A stretch of DNA of 64,000 nt from Breoghania sp. (lineage in GTDB: Bacteria > Pseudomonadota > Alphaproteobacteria > Rhizobiales > Stappiaceae), in assembly GCF_030066895.1 (NCBI RefSeq), contig NZ_JASJAV010000014.1, positions 37,517 to 101,516 on the forward strand. The letters are read 5' to 3'. Below the pieces are notes generated by a model, which saw only the letters and a program-made list of their open reading frames with translations, was not told the origin of the DNA and did no database searches. The position numbers and the translations under genes are program-made. Positions 19,972-30,896 of this stretch are shown here, piece after piece (the stretch's first letter is position 1; every line of letters begins with the position of its first letter).

Positions 19972-20505
19972 ATGACGAGGGAGGTGATGATGGTCAATCG
20001 ACACAGGGGTGAGATCGAGGCGATGCTCGACGGCCGACGCTGGACGCTTTGCCTGACGCTGGGCGCACTGGCGGAACTGGGGGATGCGTTTTCCGTCGCC
20101 GACATGGGCGCGCTTGCCGAACGCTTCGCGGAAGGTCGACTTTTGGCGCGTGATGCGGTGCGCTTCATCGGGGCGGGGCTTCGCGGTGCCGGCAACATGG
20201 TGGAGAACGAGCACGTGGAGCGCATGATGGCCGCAGGCGGCGCGCCCGGCTTTGCGGCAATCGTCGGCGATCTTCTCAAGGCGACCTTCGGCGGCGGACA
20301 GGACCTCCGGCCCTTTCGTCGGATAGAGCCCTTTCCCTGGGACGAGGTGATGTATTTCTGCCTGGCGCACCTGAGATGACCGCCGGACGTGATGTGGCGC
20401 TCCACCCCGCGCTAACTTGCCGTCGCCCTGTCGAGCGGAAAAGGGAAAAGCGAGCGGTCGAGCCGGGAACGACTGGCCGCGCTGCTGCGCCGCTATCCCG
20501 ATTGA
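19972..20505 (+). pseudogene. GTA gp10-like protein run together with tail assembly chaperone (rcc01693-like), two internal stops
   Basis: MTREVMMVNRHRGEIEAMLDGRRWTLCLTLGALAELGDAFSV...LLKATFGGGQD...EPFPWDEVMYFCLAHLR*PPDVMWRSTPR*LAVALSSGKGKSERSSRERLAALLRRYPD*. Confidence 0.75.
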
Positions 20506-20574
20506 GGGGTGGAGAGATTGCAAATTGCCGCGCAACCCGTCGCGCATGACCGCTGAAACCAGAAAGGACGTTCC

Positions 20575-21155
20575 ATGTCCGATTTCGAAGATCAGGGCTT
20601 CGATCTACCCTTTGACGATCTCACCCGGTTCAGCTCCGAAATGAACCTGCTGAACTCGGCTGCAAACGATTTTTCCCGTGTTCTGTCCAGTGCGCTGAAG
20701 GGGGTCGTCTCCGACGGCAAGCAGCTTGATGACGTGTTGCGCCAGGTAGCCCTCAGCTTTTCCTCAAGCCTCGTATCCCGGTCGCTGTCCTCGCTGGCAA
20801 GCTCGGTCACGTCCGGGCTGACCAGTCTTTTCTCCGGCGGATCCGCGACGGCCTTTGCCAAGGGGGAACGGTGCGCGCCTTCGTCGAGGGCGGCGTGGTG
20901 GCGACGCCAACCTACTTTCCGATGTCGGGCGGTCAGATCGGGTTGATGGGTGAGGCGGGGGCGGGGGCGGGGGCTATCCTGCCGATGGCGTGCGGAGTCG
21001 ACGGACGGCTCGGCGTGCGGGGAGCGGGCAGGTCCGACGGTGTCGCGATGACCTTCACCGTGACGACCCCGGATGCGGAAAGCTTCAGCCGCTCCGAATT
21101 GCAGCTTTCCAGAATGGTTGCCCGCGTTGCCGGACGGGGGCAACACGGGCTGTAA
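20575..21155 (+). pseudogene. GTA tape-measure-like tail protein (gp11-like), frameshifted
   Basis: MSDFEDQGFDLPFDDLTRFSSEMNLLNSAANDFSRVLSSALKGVV...FSGGSATAFAKG then 1-bp shift at a G-run to TVRAFVEGGVVATPTYFPMSGGQIGLMGEAGAGAGAILPM... Confidence 0.75.
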
Positions 21156-21345
21156 CACCGCTACCGCGAGGAGGGGCTGCGGCAACGGTGCGTCGGGTCT
21201 CCGGTACGGGGAGGGGAAATCCGTGCAGGAGGCCAGTCTCGGTCACTCAAGCGGACCGTTCCCCACCCTATGGAGTAACGGTGGAAGAGCTCATTGAAAT
21301 TTATCAGCGACCGGCGGGTTTATCGCGACCGGAAGGAGAGGAAAA

Positions 21346-21597
21346 TCACCCGATGGTACTGGCCCTGCGGAGTGCCTCTGCGATATCGTCCTCCAATGCC
21401 AGCCGTTCTTTCTTGATATCCTCCGTGGTCACGTCGCACGTCGGCGTGACTTTCATCTCGATGAGATGGATTTCGTGATTGACCACGCCGTAGTGCTCGC
21501 AAAGTGCGTCGAGGTGCGGATCTGACATTTTCAGTTGATGAAGTACTTGCGCTGCCTCGGGGAACTCCTCCTGCAGCTCATGGGGCACGTGCATCAT
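21346..21597 (-). CDS. YdcH/DUF465-like protein inside the GTA cluster, opposite strand
   Basis: MMHVPHELQEEFPEAAQVLHQLKMSDPHLDALCEHYGVVNHEIHLIEMKVTPTCDVTTEDIKKERLALEDDIAEALRRA. Confidence 0.75.
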   Translation of the reverse strand: MMHVPHELQEEFPEAAQVLHQLKMSDPHLDALCEHYGVVNHEIHLIEMKVTPTCDVTTEDIKKERLALEDDIAEALRRASTIG

Positions 21598-21686
21598 GAG
21601 CCTTTTCCTCCGTCATATGGTGACTGTTGCCCACCCACCGCCATTTCGACATGACGCAAATCAAATCCCTAGCGCAAAGGTGACGC

Positions 21687-22330
21687 ATGGCGACGATAGC
21701 GGCCTTCCACGAGGTGCGGTTTCTGGTCGCAGTCGGTTTCGGCTCCTCCGGTGGGCCAGAACGGCGCACGGATATCGTGGCGCTCGACTCCGGCAAGGAG
21801 GCGCGTAACGCTCGCTGGGCCCGCTCGCGCGCCGGTTCGATGCCGGCTACGGCATCCGCTCCTTCGACGATTTCGCGGCGGTGGTTTCTTTCTTCGAGGA
21901 GCGGCGCGGCCGCCTGTGCGGCTTCCGCTTCGGCGATCCCTTCGACTGGAAATTGGGCCTGCCCTCCGCCCAGCTCGACTCGGGCGATTGCGTCATCGGT
22001 TCAGGCGACGGGGAAAGCGATGCCTTCCAGCTCGTCAAGATCTACGGCACGGGTGCCGATCGCCTATGTCCGAACCATCGTCAAGCCAGTGGCGGGCTCC
22101 GTGCGCGTCGCCGTCGAGGAACGGAATTCACGACCGGCTTCGCGGTCGATGACACCACCGGGCTCGTCACCTTCGAGGTCGGATCGGTTTCGGCAGCCGG
22201 GGTAGAAGTCACCGCTGGATTTGCCTTTGACGTCCCCACTCGCTTCGACACCGACCGGCTGGACGTGTCGATGAGCCATTTCGCGGTGGGCGCCATCCCG
22301 CAAGTTCCCATCGTGGAGGTGCTTCCGTGA
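21687..22330 (+). pseudogene. DUF2460 GTA protein (gp12-like), multiple frameshifts
   Basis: GGPERRTDIVALDSGKEARNARWARSR / RFDAGYGIRSFDDFAAVVSFFEERRGRLCGFRFGDPFDWKLGLPSAQLDSGDCVIGSGDGESDAFQLVKIYGTG / IAYVRTIVKPVAGSVRVAVEE / TEFTTGFAVDDTTGLVTFEVG...PQVPIVEVLP*. Confidence 0.8.
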
Positions 22331-23235
22331 AAACGCTAGATCCTGACCTGGCAGACCATCTCGGCTCCGGCGCCACGACGCTTGCGACCTGCTGGAAGGT
22401 GACGCGCAGTGACGGCACGGTTCTCGGTTTCACCGATCATGATGCCGATATCGTCTTCGATGGGGTGACTTATCTCGCCGACAGCGGTCCGGAGGCGAGC
22501 GAGGCGACGACAGGACCGGGCCTTGCCGTCGGCGGATCGGAGATTTCCGGTGCGCTCAACGATCTGGCTCTCTCGGCCGAGCCGTTATCGGAGGCCGATC
22601 TGGCGGCTGGCCTTTGGGACCGGGCACGCATCGAGGTTTGGCGGGTCAACTGGGCCGCCCCTGATCAGCGCGTCTTGATGCGCATTGCCGAAATCGGAGA
22701 GGTAACTCGCGCCGACGGCGGTTTCCGTGCCGAACTGCGCTCATTGGTGCAAGGATTGGAGGAGGTGCGCGGCCGCGTCTTTTCTCATGTCTGCGATGCG
22801 GATTTGGGGGACGGACGTTGCGGGGTGAATCTTCAGGCTTCGGCCTATCTGGGCTCCGGCGTGGTCAGTGCAGTTTTGGGTGAGCGCCGGATCGTTGCGG
22901 CGGGGATCGACGGCTTTGCGGAGGATTTCTTTGCCCGCGGTCTGCTGCGCTGAACCTCGGGCGACAATCTCGGCGGTGCGGTGGAGGTGGCGAGCCATGC
23001 CATCGGCGCGGACGGGGCTGTCCTATCCGTGTGGCTGGCGCCGTCGTCCGCCATTGCGATCGGCGATGCTTTCACCGTGACGGCCGGGTGCGACAAGCGC
23101 GCGGCGACGTGCCTAACGAAATTCGTCAACCTCGACAATTTCCGCGGCTTTCCGCACATGCCGGGCAATGATTTCGCCTTATCCTACCCCGACCGCGATA
23201 CCGGCGTGAACGACGACGGCACGCTGGTGGACTAG
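22327..23235 (+). pseudogene. DUF2163 GTA protein (gp13-like), in-frame TGA
   Basis: MKTLDPDLADHLGSGATTLATCWKVTRSDGTVLGFTDHD...ARGLLR*TSGDNLGGAVEVASH...FTVTAGCDKRAATCLTKFVNLDNFRGFPHMPGND. Confidence 0.85.
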
Positions 23236-23274
23236 GCGCGAAGGGAAACGGAGCACCTGCGGTGCAGCTTGCCC

Positions 23275-23472
23275 GCGCTGGATTCCGGATCTGGCCATGC
23301 AGCTTCGCTGCAGACCGTCCGGAATGACGAGCAAGGGGAGAGTTGTAACCACACGCGGATCGCGAGCGAGCAGCATCAGGCTTCCAAATTCGCGTGTGCT
23401 TACAACTCAGCCCCACATTCCCTCATTCCAGACAAGTGAGGCGCAGCCGAACGCTGATCCGGAATCCAGCGC
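23275..23472. mobile_element. MITE-like nested inverted repeat inserted between two GTA genes
   Basis: Outer arms GCGCTGGATTCCGGATC (23275-23291) and GATCCGGAATCCAGCGC (23456-23472), perfect 17 bp; inner arms GTTGTAACCACACGCG (23342-23357) and CGCGTGTGCTTACAAC (23391-23406), 15/16. Confidence 0.6.
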
Positions 23473-23537
23473 AATAGGTGGCGCAACGCGCCTCCGCTTC
23501 TTTTCTTATTTCCCCATCCGAATCCTATCGAGGCCCC

Positions 23538-23995
23538 ATGCCCCAGACGACCTACACGCGGGCCGCCCTTGTCACCGAGGCGCGGGACTGCTCGGCACGC
23601 CCTATCGTCATCAGGCCTCCCTCAAAGGCGTGGGCACCGATTGCCTCGGCCTCGTGCGTGGCGTCTGGCGGGCCTTTCACGGCGTCGAGCCCACGGCTCT
23701 GCCGGCCTATACGCCCGACTGGGCGGAAGCAGGCGGTACGGAACAGCTGGCGGAAGCCGGCCGTGCCCATCTTGTGCCGCGCGAACCGGAGGAGGCACTC
23801 CCCGGCGATGTCTTTCTCTTTCGTTTCGTCTCCGGTGCCTCGGCCAAGCATGCGGGCATTCTGAGTGCGGGCACAGCGCAATCGGGCCTCTTCATCCATT
23901 CCTACGAGGCGGCTTGTGTCGTCGAAACGCGGCTGGTGCCCTGGTGGCGTCGCCGCCTCGCTTTCGTTTTCTGCTTTCCCAATGTGAGCGCGTGA
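23538..23995 (+). pseudogene. NlpC/P60 family GTA cell-wall peptidase (gp14-like), 1-bp frameshift
   Basis: MPQTTYTRAALVTEARD then frame change to LGTPYRHQASLKGVGTDCLGLVRGVWRAFHG...ALPGDVFLFRFVSGASAKHAGILSA... Confidence 0.85.
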
Positions 23996-26900
23996 TGGCA
24001 ACTCTCATTCTCTCCACTGTCGGTCAGGCCGTCGGCACAGCGATCGGCGGTCCCATCGGCGGCGTGATCGGACGCACGGCGGGTGCGCTGGCCGGTCAGG
24101 CGATCGACCAGCAGATCTTCGGCACCACTCCTCCGTGGAAGGGTCGCGTCTCTCCTATCTCGACGTGCAGTCCTCCACCGAGGGCACGTCCATGACGCGC
24201 GTCTATGGCTGGGCATGACTGACGGGACAGGTGATCTGGGCGACGCGATTCGAGGAGGTCGTCAAGAAAGAGGAGGAGGGTGACGGCAAGGGCAGCACGA
24301 GCAGCAGTTCCTCAACCACGGTGACCACCTACTTCCTATTACGCCAATTTCGCGGTCGCTCTGTGCGAGGTGCCGGTCAGCTATATCGGCCGGGTCTGGG
24401 TCGACGGCAAGCTGATGGACACGACCGAGATCACCGTCCGCCGCTATCTCGGGAGTGAGACCCAGGAGCCGGACCCGCTGATCGAGGCAAAGCAGGGGCT
24501 TGGATATGCGCCCGGCTATCGCGGCACGGCCTATCTGGTCTTCGACCGTCTGCCGCTGGCCGATTACGGCAACCGCCTGCCGCAGATCGCGGTGGAGGTG
24601 ATCCGTTCCGTCGATCGGTTGGAGGAGATGGTGCGCGCCGTCTGCCTCATTCCGGGTGCGGGCGAGTTCGTCTATGCGGACCGGCGGGTGAAGATCAACA
24701 CGGGCGAGGGAAGCAGTTCACGCGCCAACCGCCATATCGTGCACGCCGATACCGACTGGCAGGCATCGCTCGACGAGTTGCAGGCGCTTTGCCCCAATCT
24801 GGAGCAGGTCGCGCTGGTGGTTGCCTGGTTCGGCGATGATCTGAGATGTGGCGACTGCACGATTCGTCCGGCCGTGGAGGATCACGTCACCAAGAGTTCC
24901 GGCGTCACCTGGCTGGCAGGCGGGTTGTCACGTTCCTCCGCTCGGACGGTGTCGCAAAAGGACGGCCGCCCAGCCTATGGCGGCACGCCTGCCGATGCCA
25001 CCGTCAAGGTCGCCATCGCCGATCTGAAGGCGCGCGGCCTGAAGGTCACGCTCTATCCCTTCGTGCTGATGGACGTGCCGGAGGAAAACGGCCTTGCCGA
25101 TCCCTACGGGGCAAGCGAGCAGGCCGCTTACCCCTGGTGCGGGCACATCACCTGCCATCCAGCCCCCGGCAAGACCGGGTATCCCGACACCACGGCGGAT
25201 GTGGCAGATCAGGTTGCGGCCTTTGTCGGTCAGGCTGGGCCGTCCGATTTCGCGGCAACCGCAAGCACTGTCGTCTATTCCGGCCCGGCGGAATGGTCCT
25301 GGTGTCGCTTCGTGCTGCATTACGCCCATCCGGCGGTCGCCGCCGGTGGCGTCGATGCCTTCCTGATCGGCTCGGAAATGCCCGCCCTCACGCAGGTGCG
25401 CTCCGACACGGGTTATCCTTTCGTGGAGGCCTAGGTCGCGCTTGCGGCCGATGTGCGCAGCGTTCTGGGGACCGGCACGGCGATTTCCTATGCCGCGAAC
25501 TGGTCGGAATATTCCGGACACCGGCCCGATGACGGTTCGGGCGACGTGACCTTCCATCTCGATCCGCTGTGGACCTCCGATGACATCGATTTCGTCGGCA
25601 TCGATTTCTATCCGCCGATAATCGATTGGCGCGACGGCGACCACGCCGATACAGCTCTGGCACTGGAGCCCTACGATCTCGACTATTTGCGCGGACGCAT
25701 CGCGAGCGGAGAGTATTTCGACTGGTATTACGCAAGCACCGCCGACCGGGAGGCAGGTTTACGCACGTCGATCACGGACGGGGCCTATGACAAGCCCTGG
25801 GTTTACCGCGCCAAGGATCTGGTCGGCTGGGGGTCGAATGCCCATTACGACCGCTCCGACGGGGTGGAAGCGGCAAGCCCGACGGCCTGGGTGCCGGAAT
25901 CGAAACCATCTGGCTGACAGAACTGGGCTTCCCCGCCGTTGATCGAGGGGCGAACGAGTCGAACGTCTTCTACGATCCGAAGTCGTCGGAAAGCGCCTTG
26001 CCGTATTTCTCTAACGGTGCGCGCAACGACTATCAGCAGCGCCGCGCCCTGGAAGCATTCTTGAGTTGGTGGGGAAACGATCATCCGGAACTCGCGGCCG
26101 GAGACAATCCTGTCTCCTCCGTCTACGGCGCGCCGATGGTCGCCCCGTCGGGCATCCATCTGTGGGCTTGGGATGCGCGGCCCTGGCCTGCCTTTCCATC
26201 AGATACAAGCGTGTGGGCGGATGGTGACAACTGGCAGCTCGGCCATTGGCTGAACGGACGGCTCGGAGGATGCGGGCTGGACGGCTTGGTCAGAGCGATC
26301 CTCTCCGATTTCGAGATCTCTGTGGCGGATGTGGACGTGGGAACGCTCGCGGGTTCCATCGACGGGTTCACTATTCCCTCGCCGACGAGCGCACGCGCGA
26401 TTTTGGAACAGCTTGCCACGATTTTCGGGTTCATCTCCGCCGATACGGGCACCGCGCTTGCGTTTCGCTCTCCGCTCGACCATCCGCAAGAAATGGCGCG
26501 CGGTGATCTGGCGGAACCGAGCCCGGAGATGGCGCTGTTGAGTGCAACGCGTGCGCAAGAGTCTAAACTGCCGTCCGAAATTCGCCTGAGCTTTACCGAC
26601 CCGACGCGGGACTATGCCCGCCTTGCCATCGCTTCGCGCAGGTTTGCCGGGTTGAGCCGCCGCGTGAGTGATATCGATCTCAATGTGGCGGCCGATGCGG
26701 GAATGATGCAGGTGGCGGCCGAAGCGCGTCTGCGCGATGCCTGGGCGGGGCGCGAGCGCTACGCCTTCGCCCTTTCGGAAACGGGGCTTGCGATTGAGCC
26801 CGGCGATCTCGTCACGCTCGACGGCGCGCTCATCCGCATTACCCAGATCTAGGACGGCACGATGCGTCGCTTGGAAGGGGTAAGTGCGGCTTCCGATCGT

Positions 26901-27915
26901 CTGCGGGAGCATCCGCCCGCCTCGTTGGCCCGGCGCAGCAATCTACCGAGTGCGACCTCTCCTTGATCTGCCACTTCTGAAAGGCGACGAGCCCGTCTCC
27001 GCCTTCCGTGCGGCGGCCTTCGCCCGCCCCTGGCTTGGCGGCATGACCGTCTGGTGCTCGGCAAGCGGGGCAGGCTTCGAGGCTGTGAGCGATATCTCCG
27101 AACCCGCGACCATGGGCGAATTGTCCGGAGCGCTTTTCGCCGGCCCGACGGGGCGCTGGGACGAAATCAACGAGATCTGGGTCACGCTTTACGGCGGAAA
27201 CTTGTCGGCTCGAGCCGATCTCGACGCGCTGGCAGGTGCCAATGCGGCCGCCGTCCTTTGCGATGACGGCTCCCGGGAAGTGATGCAATTCGCGCAAGCC
27301 GAACTCGTCGGCACGAATGCGTGGCGGCTTTCGCGGCTGTTGCGCGCCCAGGGTGGAACGGAGGAGTCGATGACGGCGGGGGCCTCCGTCGGTGCTGCCT
27401 TCGTGCTGCTCGATACCGGGTTGCCGCTCATCGATGTCGGGTGGGATCGGCTCTCGCTGCCGCTTTCCTGGCGGGTGGTGCCGACGGATCGTGCGATCGA
27501 TGACGACGCGGCGACTTCGCTTCAATTCGCGGTCGACGGAGTGGCGCTCAGACCGTTCTCGCCGGTGCATGTTCGGGTCCGGCGTGAGACGTCCGGCGAC
27601 GTGACGCTGAGCTGGATCCGCCGCACCCGGCTCGGCGGTGACGGTTGGGAGCAGGTGGAGGTGCCGCTTGGCGAGGATGCGGAAGCCTACGAGCTCGAAA
27701 TTCTCGCGTCTGCGGGTGGCACGGTGTTGCGCACGCTCAGCCTGACAAGCCCCGAGGCGAACTATGCAGCGGCCGACCAGATCGCGGATTTCGGCGTTCT
27801 GCCGAACGAGATTTCGCTCTCATTGACCCAGATTTCCGCCCATGTCGGGCGCGGAAGCGCAAGGAGGGCGACCGTCCATGTCTGGTACTCCGAGACTGGC
27901 CCTACCCCTGATTGA
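23995..27915 (+). pseudogene. GTA tail-tip/host-specificity protein with GTA TIM-barrel (gp15-like), at least three in-frame stops and several frameshifts
   Basis: MATLILSTVGQAVGTAIGGPIGGVIGRTAGALAGQAIDQQIFG...; RVYGWA*LTGQVIWATRFEEVV; SYIGRVWVDGKLMD; FVEA*VALAADVRSVLG; WVYRAKDLVGWGSNAHYDR; ETIWLTELGFPAVDRGANESNVFYDPKSSESALPYFSNG; RITQI*DGTMRRLEG; GGNLSARADLDALAGANAAAVLCDDG. Confidence 0.85.
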
Positions 27916-29340
27916 GGCGGCGCAGGCGCAAAAGCACGTGACCCACAATGAGGCGTTGGTCGGGTTCGATACATTGGTCAACCTGAGAGTGCTCGACCGC
28001 GATCTGACCGCCCCGGCGGGTGGGGAGGCAGATGGCGACGCCTATATCGTCGCAAGTTCTGCAACCGGTGACTGGAAAGGCGAGGATGGCCAGATCGCCG
28101 CCAAGATCGATGGCGGCTGGCGCTTCCATACGCCCTTCGACGGGCTGATCGCCTTCGTGGTGGACGAAGAGGCGCTGATTGTCTTCTCGGACGGGAGCTG
28201 GAACAATTTCGCCTCGTTTCTCTGGCTCCAGAACCTGTCCATGCTCGGCGTCGGGACGACAGTCTCAGAGATCCAGCGGCTTTCGGTGAAGTCGGACGAG
28301 GTCATCTACTCCCATGACGATGTGACGCCGGGCAACGGCAACATGGTCGTGACCCTTAACAAGGCGGTCGATGCAAACGATGCTGGTCACGCCTTCAAGA
28401 TCGGCTGGGAGGCGCGTGCGCTCGCCGGGCTCTTTAGCGACGGCGACTATCAGATCAAGGTATCGCCCGACGGGGCCACGTTCACGACCGCCTTGTCGAT
28501 CGATCACGCAACGGGGTTGATTGGGTTCCGCGCCGGGATAAGCGGCGTGCGCGAGGCGTTGACGGCGAACCGGATCTACTACGTCGATGCAACGAGCGGT
28601 AACGACACCAATGACGGCCGCACCTCCGCTTCTGCCTTTGCCACGATCCAGCGCGCCGTCGACGAAGTGGCGACGATCGATATGGCCGGTAACGTCGCAA
28701 CGATATCGATCGCAGCCGGAACTTATGCGGAAAACGTCGGGCTGACGGATCTGGTCGGCGGCCCCTGCTACATCATCGGTGATGAGACGACACCCTCCAA
28801 CGTGTTGTTATCTCCGGCAATCGGGATTGCGATCACTGCCGCCAACGTCGTCGGATCATGGTATCTGCGCGGTTTCAAGATCGAAGGGGCAGGACTATCG
28901 CGTGGTATCCAGAGCAATTCCGCGCGGTTCACGTTTCGAAATCTGGATTTCGGCGCGATCGAGACTGTCAGTCATTATTGTCATATTTTCCCCTGGGAAT
29001 TGGCTTATTTCGAAGCGGCTGGGGACTACACGATCAGTGGCGGCAGCGGTTGTCATATCTGAAGCTCAGATAATGCGAACCTGCGGATCCTGAACCGCAC
29101 GATAACGGTTATCGGTACGCCTGCCTTCCCCGGCTATTTCACGGTTGCCATGGGGCAAAGTTCCCAGACGACCTATGGATGCACGTTTGACGGCTCGGCT
29201 ACCGGGCGACGTTATCGTGCTGAGGGGAACGGGCTTATATTTATACGGCAAGCGGGAATGAGGAGTACTTCCCCGGCGACGTGGCCGGGGATGTTGCGCA
29301 TAACGGCCTGTATGCCTGTATGTTTGAGGAGAATGGGTGA
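27878..29340 (+). pseudogene. DUF2793 domain tail/fibre-like protein, in-frame TGA and a frameshift
   Basis: MSGTPRLALPLIEAAQAQKHVTHNEALVGFDTLVNLRVLDRDLTAPAGGEADGDAYIVA...SGGSGCHI*SSDNANLRILNRTITVIG...GNGLI / YTASGNEEYFPGDVAGDVAHNGLYACMFEENG*. Confidence 0.8.
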
Positions 29341-29664
29341 CAGCCCAGTCCTCTGCGAAGTCCTCCGTTTTCCGGGTCCGGCGCCATTGGCCGGGCTTAT
29401 CGCCGAACAGGGCGCAAAATTTCCCCGTTCTTGCATCGGGGGCCCCTTCCCACCGAGCGGCGACACCGTCGTCAGCGGCAGTACCGCCGGTGTCTTTGCC
29501 GAAAATCCGGTTGCCGGGGACGGATGGGGCGATCCGCTGCTTCTCGCCGTGGGGTTTGCCGTGGCCGTGCTCATGCTGGCGGGAGGCTTCGTCGCCTGGC
29601 GCTACCGCGATGAACTGCGTCTGCTCGTTGCCAGACTTTAGCAAACCACAAGGAGGAGATCTTC

Positions 29665-30191
29665 ATGGCCTTTCCGCTCGCTCTGCTCGTACCGATCCTG
29701 TTGGAGGTCGGCGCCCCGCTTCTCAAACGACTGATCGCTCGTCATGCCGGAGGCGCCGTCGGGGAGGCGGGAGCCGCGGTCGTCGATGTACTTGCCGCAC
29801 GATTGAACACCGCCTCGACGCCAGAAGCCATCGAGGAGGCCTACCGGTCTGATCCGGAAAGTGCGGGAAGGCCATGTGGGCGGTCGAGATCGAGCGGCGC
29901 GAGGACTGGGCCGACATGCTGGCCGACGTCAACGCCACCATGCGCAGCGAACAGACCGCGAGCAGCCTGCTCCAGCGCATCTGGCGGCCGATTTTCGGGC
30001 TTTGCTATGCCGTCGCCTTCATCGCGCTGGCCCTGACGCTGGTGCGCACTCTCTGGCACGGCGACACGGCCGCGATCAACGCTCTGGCGGGGATTTCCGG
30101 CTTTCTCATCGCCTTTTACGGGATGGGAACCTCGGTGCTTGGCGTCTATGTCTGGCAGCGCTCGTCGGAAAAGCGGGCGGGGATCGCTTGA
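29665..30191 (+). pseudogene. Holin-like 3TM protein, frameshifted
   Basis: MAFPLALLVPILLEVGAPLLKRLIARHAGGAVGEAGAAVVDVLAARLNTASTPEAIEEAYRSDPE then frame change to MWAVEIERREDWADMLADVNATMRSEQTASSLLQRIWRPIFGLCYAVAFIALALTLVR... Confidence 0.7.
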
Positions 30192-30245
30192 GGTGGAAAG
30201 ATTCATTCATGTCCTGTTCGCGCGCCTTCCGATAGTAGTTGCGTC

Positions 30246-30827
30246 ATGAATGGTTTCCCGGTTTTTCCGCATCTTCGAGCATCCCGTCTCGCCGCGATCG
30301 CGTTTCTCGGTGCGATGGCACTTGCCGAGCCGGCCGCGGCGCAGTTGCCTTTGCCGGGGGCGAGCATCTTCACGCTCGTGGATCAGCGCGACCCGGACTG
30401 GAGACCCGACCAGGGACAGGATCAGGGGCTCGTTCCCGAGATGGACTCGGATACGGATCCCAGGCGCGGGCCCGGACCTGGAGCTGGACCCGGAGCAGGG
30501 CCGGGGCTCGGCCCCGACCAGGGGCCCGGATTCGGTCCGGGGTGCGAGCATGGCCAGGGGCCGGGGCCGGGCAGAGGGCCCGGTCGATGCATGGGTCGGG
30601 GCCCGTACCATTGCCTGCGTGGCGGCGAAATGCGTGAGGCCGTGCGCGCGGGAGAGGCCAAACCGCTGGGGCCGGTCATGCGTGAGATCGGCGGCGGCGA
30701 GATCGTTCGTACGATGCTGTGTCGAACGCCGCACGGTCTCGTTTACCTGATCGCGGTCTTGAACGGCTCGCGCGTCGAGAAAATGATCGTCGATGCGGAG
30801 ACCGGCCGGATCCTCCACTGGCACTGA
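30246..30827 (+). CDS. Secreted PepSY-like protein with Gly-Pro low-complexity tract
   Basis: Signal peptide, DPRRGPGPGAGPGAGPGLGPDQGPGFGPGCEHGQGPGPGRGPGR tract, C-term VYLIAVLNGSRVEKMIVDAETGRILHWH; directly upstream of a two-component system. Confidence 0.7.
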   Translation: MNGFPVFPHLRASRLAAIAFLGAMALAEPAAAQLPLPGASIFTLVDQRDPDWRPDQGQDQGLVPEMDSDTDPRRGPGPGAGPGAGPGLGPDQGPGFGPGCEHGQGPGPGRGPGRCMGRGPYHCLRGGEMREAVRAGEAKPLGPVMREIGGGEIVRTMLCRTPHGLVYLIAVLNGSRVEKMIVDAETGRILHWH

Positions 30828-30896
30828 ACCGCAACATGACGATCAGGCCCGACCGGACGAAAGGCCGGGCAGGATGAAAAAGAAGGAGATGCGGCG

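Noticed and set aside
20940-20972. GGCGGGGGCGGGGGCGGGGGC as another pathological tandem duplication
   Set aside because: 6-bp units remain in frame and encode an AGAGAG stretch plausible for the conserved GEAGAGAGAILPM region of the tail protein.
30450-30600. GGGCCCGGACC-type repeats as a possible CRISPR or satellite
   Set aside because: Irregular unit, no spacers, fully explained by a Gly-Pro coding tract in an open PepSY-like ORF.
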